A stretch of DNA of 7,889 nucleotides from Acidobacteriota bacterium (lineage in GTDB: Bacteria; Acidobacteriota; Vicinamibacteria; Vicinamibacterales; Vicinamibacteraceae), in contig JACDAO010000772.1 of the NCBI GenBank assembly GCA_013695405.1, positions 1 to 7,889 on the forward strand, read 5' to 3'. Under the pieces are notes generated by a model, which saw only the letters and a program-made list of their open reading frames with translations, did no database searches and had not been told where the DNA came from. The translations under genes and the position numbers were made by a program. Of the stretch, positions 6,022 to 7,889 are shown piece by piece. How positions within the stretch are numbered: position 1 is the first letter of the stretch; every line of letters begins with the position of its first letter.

Positions 6022-6584
6022 ACGCCCTGCTGCGCGCAGCAGCCGACCTGCAGGCGGTGTGCGTCACCCATCACTGGCGCTTCTGCTTCATCGGCGGGAT
6101 CGCCGTCATGCGCTGGGGAGAGCCGCGCGAGACGATCGATGTCGATCTGACGCTGATCACGGGATTCGGGCGTGAACGGGAGTTCGTGACCGTCCTCATG
6201 AAGGCCTTCCGGCCACGCATCGACGAGGCGGCGGCGTTCGCCGAGCGCAACCGTGTGCTGCTGCTGCGCGCGGACTCCGGGGTCGGACTGGACATCGCCC
6301 TCGGGGGTCTGCCCTTCGAGGAGTTGGCGGTCGAACGGTCCACGCCGTTCGCGTATCCCCCCGACATCCCGCTGCGCACCTGTTCGGCCGAGGATCTGAT
6401 CGTCCTCAAGGCGTTCGCCGGTCGTCCCAAGGACTGGGTCGATATCGAGGGCGTCATCATCCGGCAGTCACATCAGTTGGACTGGCCGTACGTGCAAGCG
6501 CAACTGGCACCGCTGGTGGAGTTGAAGGACGCCCCGGAGCTGCTCGAGCAGCTCGAGCGAACGCGGGCACGTCTGGAGAGCTGA
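6018..6584 (+). CDS. Nucleotidyltransferase-fold protein (AbiEii/MNT-like)
   Basis: This 188-residue protein has the polymerase-beta-type nucleotidyltransferase signature: G26-G27 in 'FIGGIAVMRWGEPRETIDVDL', R37 and T39, and acidic metal ligands D41 and D43. A third acid is probably D92 in 'GLDIALGGLPFE'. Further on, 'AEDLIVLKAFAGRPKDWVDIEGVI' (124-147), with K131, R136, D139 and D142, matches the second conserved block of AbiEii-like proteins. The fold is thus largely complete and probably active, transferring a nucleotide to an unknown target. The GTG at 6018 is chosen because it overlaps the upstream stop and gives the family N-terminus; the frame is open further upstream but there lies over the 85-aa gene. 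Related enzymes act as toxins in type IV-like systems, MenT and MNT-HEPN. Here the partner is not a known antitoxin, so a housekeeping role is possible. Confidence 0.85.
   Translation: MNALLRAAADLQAVCVTHHWRFCFIGGIAVMRWGEPRETIDVDLTLITGFGREREFVTVLMKAFRPRIDEAAAFAERNRVLLLRADSGVGLDIALGGLPFEELAVERSTPFAYPPDIPLRTCSAEDLIVLKAFAGRPKDWVDIEGVIIRQSHQLDWPYVQAQLAPLVELKDAPELLEQLERTRARLES
6537..6554. repeat. Perfect 18-bp palindrome in the nucleotidyltransferase C-terminus
   Basis: GAGCTGCTCGAGCAGCTC equals its own reverse complement. It lies in codons for E-L-L-E-Q-L of a Leu/Glu-rich helix. It may be a by-product of GC-rich codon choice; a binding site or mRNA hairpin is possible. Confidence 0.85.
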
Positions 6585-6611
6585 ATCTGCCCCTTGTGCC
6601 ACCATTTGCCC

Positions 6612-7112
6612 ATGACCCCGCAGGAACTGCAGGCGCTGGTCGACTACCACTACTGGGCGAGTGACCGGATGTTGGCGGCTGTCGAGCCGCTGAGTCCCGA
6701 CCAGTTCACCCGCGATCTCGGCAGCAGCTTTCGATCGGTGCGCGACACGTTGTCGCACCTGCACGGCGCCGAGTGGATCTGGCTGTCGCGGTTTCAGGGC
6801 ACGTCTCCCGCCAGTGGGCTGCCGCACGAGCGTTTTCCCGACCTCGCAGCGGTGCGTGCCGAGTGGGCAGGCACCGAGGCTGGCCTTCGCGCGTTCGTGG
6901 GCGGGCTGGACCAGACGGGCCTCGAGCGCGTGATCGAGTATCGCGTGCTGAGTGGCCAACCAGGTGCGAGCCGGACCTGGCACCTGGTGCAGCACCTGGT
7001 GAACCACGGCACCTACCATCGCGGGCAGGTCACGACGATGCTGCGGCAGCTGGGAGCCGCGCCGCCGGCATCGCTGGACCTGATCGCTTTCTATCGCGGG
7101 ACAGGACGCTGA
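6612..7112 (+). CDS. DinB family protein
   Basis: This 166-residue cytoplasmic protein has the four-helix DinB/YfiT-like plan: 'LVDYHYWASDRML' (9-21), 'TLSHLHGAEWIWLSRF' (46-61), a middle helix (78-95) and 'HLVQHLVNHGTYHRGQV' (124-140), ending 'LIAFYRG'. The three metal-binding His are probably H49, H132 and H136. DinB-superfamily proteins are metal-dependent; some are thiol-S-transferases (bacillithiol or mycothiol), many are DNA-damage-induced proteins of unknown reaction. The ATG at 6612 fits the family start; a TTG at 6594 in the same frame would add six residues without support. It starts 27 nt after the nucleotidyltransferase gene and could be co-transcribed, though a functional link is not evident. 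No strong Shine-Dalgarno sequence is seen. Confidence 0.92.
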   Translation: MTPQELQALVDYHYWASDRMLAAVEPLSPDQFTRDLGSSFRSVRDTLSHLHGAEWIWLSRFQGTSPASGLPHERFPDLAAVRAEWAGTEAGLRAFVGGLDQTGLERVIEYRVLSGQPGASRTWHLVQHLVNHGTYHRGQVTTMLRQLGAAPPASLDLIAFYRGTGR

Positions 7113-7140
7113 GTAGCGGCCAGCTCCTCCGCGACCGGAT

Positions 7141-7158
7141 CGTGAAGACCCGTTCACG
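7141..7158. terminator. Short inverted repeat between convergent genes
   Basis: CGTGAA (7141-7146) and TTCACG (7153-7158) flank a 6-nt loop in the 78-nt gap between the DinB gene and the convergent minus-strand gene. The position suits a bidirectional terminator, but the stem is short and no T-tract follows on either strand. Confidence 0.3.
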
Positions 7159-7190
7159 CGGGCCCTCGAAGCGCGCAAGCATGCGTCACC

Positions 7191-7889
7191 TCAGGGTGCG
7201 GGCACGTCGACGAGCCGCAGCGTCGCGGTCTCCACGCGTCCCTCGCTGACGTCGATCGCGGTGCCGACCGACCGCAGGAACTCGCCCTGCTCCTCGCGCG
7301 TCTGGTCACGACGGGCGTCCATTGCGCCGACGGCCAGCGCCGCGATCATGTAGCGACCCGGTCGCAGGCCGCGCAGCGCGAACGAGCCGTCGGCGTGCAG
7401 CGGCCGAAGCTGTGTGCGCACGTCGATGTCCTCGGGCGAATCGGTGCTGTCGTCCGGGATGGCGGCGACAACAGCCCCGCGCAGCGCGTCGGGCGTGCCT
7501 TCGACGCGCCCCGTGACACCGCTCGGACGAGCGCTGACCAGGACGACGACATTGTCCAGCGTGCCGCGGCGCGGGAAGTCGTACCCGGCCAGCGCGTCAC
7601 GTCCTTCGATGGTGATCGACTTCACCCACCAGCCGTCGGGCAGTTCCATGACGCGCAGTTGCTGTCGGCCATGGATACCCGCCAGCGTGAACGTCAGATC
7701 CGGTGGCACGTCGACCTCGACCGTCCCGCCCGGCAGCATGCCGAACGCCGCGCGCCATGTAACCAGACGCAGCGGACCGACCGGGGTGGCGTTGACGCTG
7801 GCGCCCTCGACCTCGACGCGCCCGCGGATCGTCGTGCCCGGGCCGATCGGCACGGCGACGTCTGGGATGTCGTCGCCGTCGACCACCAC
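7191..7889 (-). CDS. Carboxypeptidase-regulatory-like domain protein, C-terminal part
   Basis: The frame is open at the right edge, so the 232 visible residues are only the C-terminal part and the GTG at 7889 is not a trusted start. The segment is beta-rich with two Ig-like sandwich modules: 'GTTIRGRVEVEG' (about 18-29) running to 'LAGIHGRQQLRV', and 'SGVTGRVEG' (about 123-131) running to 'HADGSFALRGLRPGRYMIAAL' (about 165-185), the typical ending of carboxypeptidase-regulatory-like repeats. The tail 'EFLRSVGTAIDVSEGRVETATLRLVD' is common at the end of such acidobacterial envelope proteins. A secreted or outer-membrane location is likely from the family but not shown, since the N-terminus is missing. 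The TGA lies at 7191-7193, convergent with the DinB gene. Confidence 0.8.
   Translation of the reverse strand: MVVDGDDIPDVAVPIGPGTTIRGRVEVEGASVNATPVGPLRLVTWRAAFGMLPGGTVEVDVPPDLTFTLAGIHGRQQLRVMELPDGWWVKSITIEGRDALAGYDFPRRGTLDNVVVLVSARPSGVTGRVEGTPDALRGAVVAAIPDDSTDSPEDIDVRTQLRPLHADGSFALRGLRPGRYMIAALAVGAMDARRDQTREEQGEFLRSVGTAIDVSEGRVETATLRLVDVPAP

Noticed and set aside
1..7889. CRISPR arrays, tRNA/rRNA genes, transposases, integrases or attachment sites
   Set aside because: No regularly spaced repeats, RNA gene signatures or mobile-element protein motifs were found on either strand.

Overview
The window is very GC-rich, densely packed bacterial DNA with strong G/C preference at third codon positions. 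The gene content points to an Acidobacteriota-type genome, possibly a Vicinamibacteria relative: an enolase-superfamily sugar-acid dehydratase ending in 'RRDGTVIRP', a cytochrome c-PQQ fusion, a secreted mutarotase-like protein, DUF2277, YdeI/OmdA and DinB proteins, and a carboxypeptidase-regulatory-like protein. This placement is an inference from gene families, not a search result. No rRNA, tRNA, CRISPR, insertion sequence or phage gene is visible.

Positions 1-4166 look like an oxidative sugar or sugar-acid module. A 5'-truncated ManD/RspA-like dehydratase on the + strand runs tail-to-tail into a two-gene minus-strand operon. That operon reads cytochrome c-PQQ dehydrogenase, then secreted mutarotase-like protein. 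The convergent stop codons share one CTAG, and the two operon genes overlap by GTGA. A plausible joint role is mutarotation of a sugar, periplasmic PQQ oxidation to an aldonate, and dehydration of the aldonate to a 2-keto-3-deoxy acid. The substrate is unknown.

Positions 4167-4670 contain no recognisable gene. They hold the upstream region of the PQQ gene and, near the right end, a possible 53-codon ORF with a strong Shine-Dalgarno sequence.

Positions 4671-7112 carry a run of small + strand genes: YdeI/OmdA-like, DUF2277, an unrecognised 85-aa protein, a nucleotidyltransferase that overlaps it by GTGA, and a DinB-family protein. The 85-aa protein and nucleotidyltransferase form the most interesting unit here, because the layout resembles a toxin-antitoxin pair without a recognisable antitoxin. 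Two of these genes have a -10-like hexamer 5-6 nt before the ATG, which suggests leaderless transcripts.

Positions 7191-7889 hold the C-terminal part of a minus-strand carboxypeptidase-regulatory-like protein that continues beyond the right edge.
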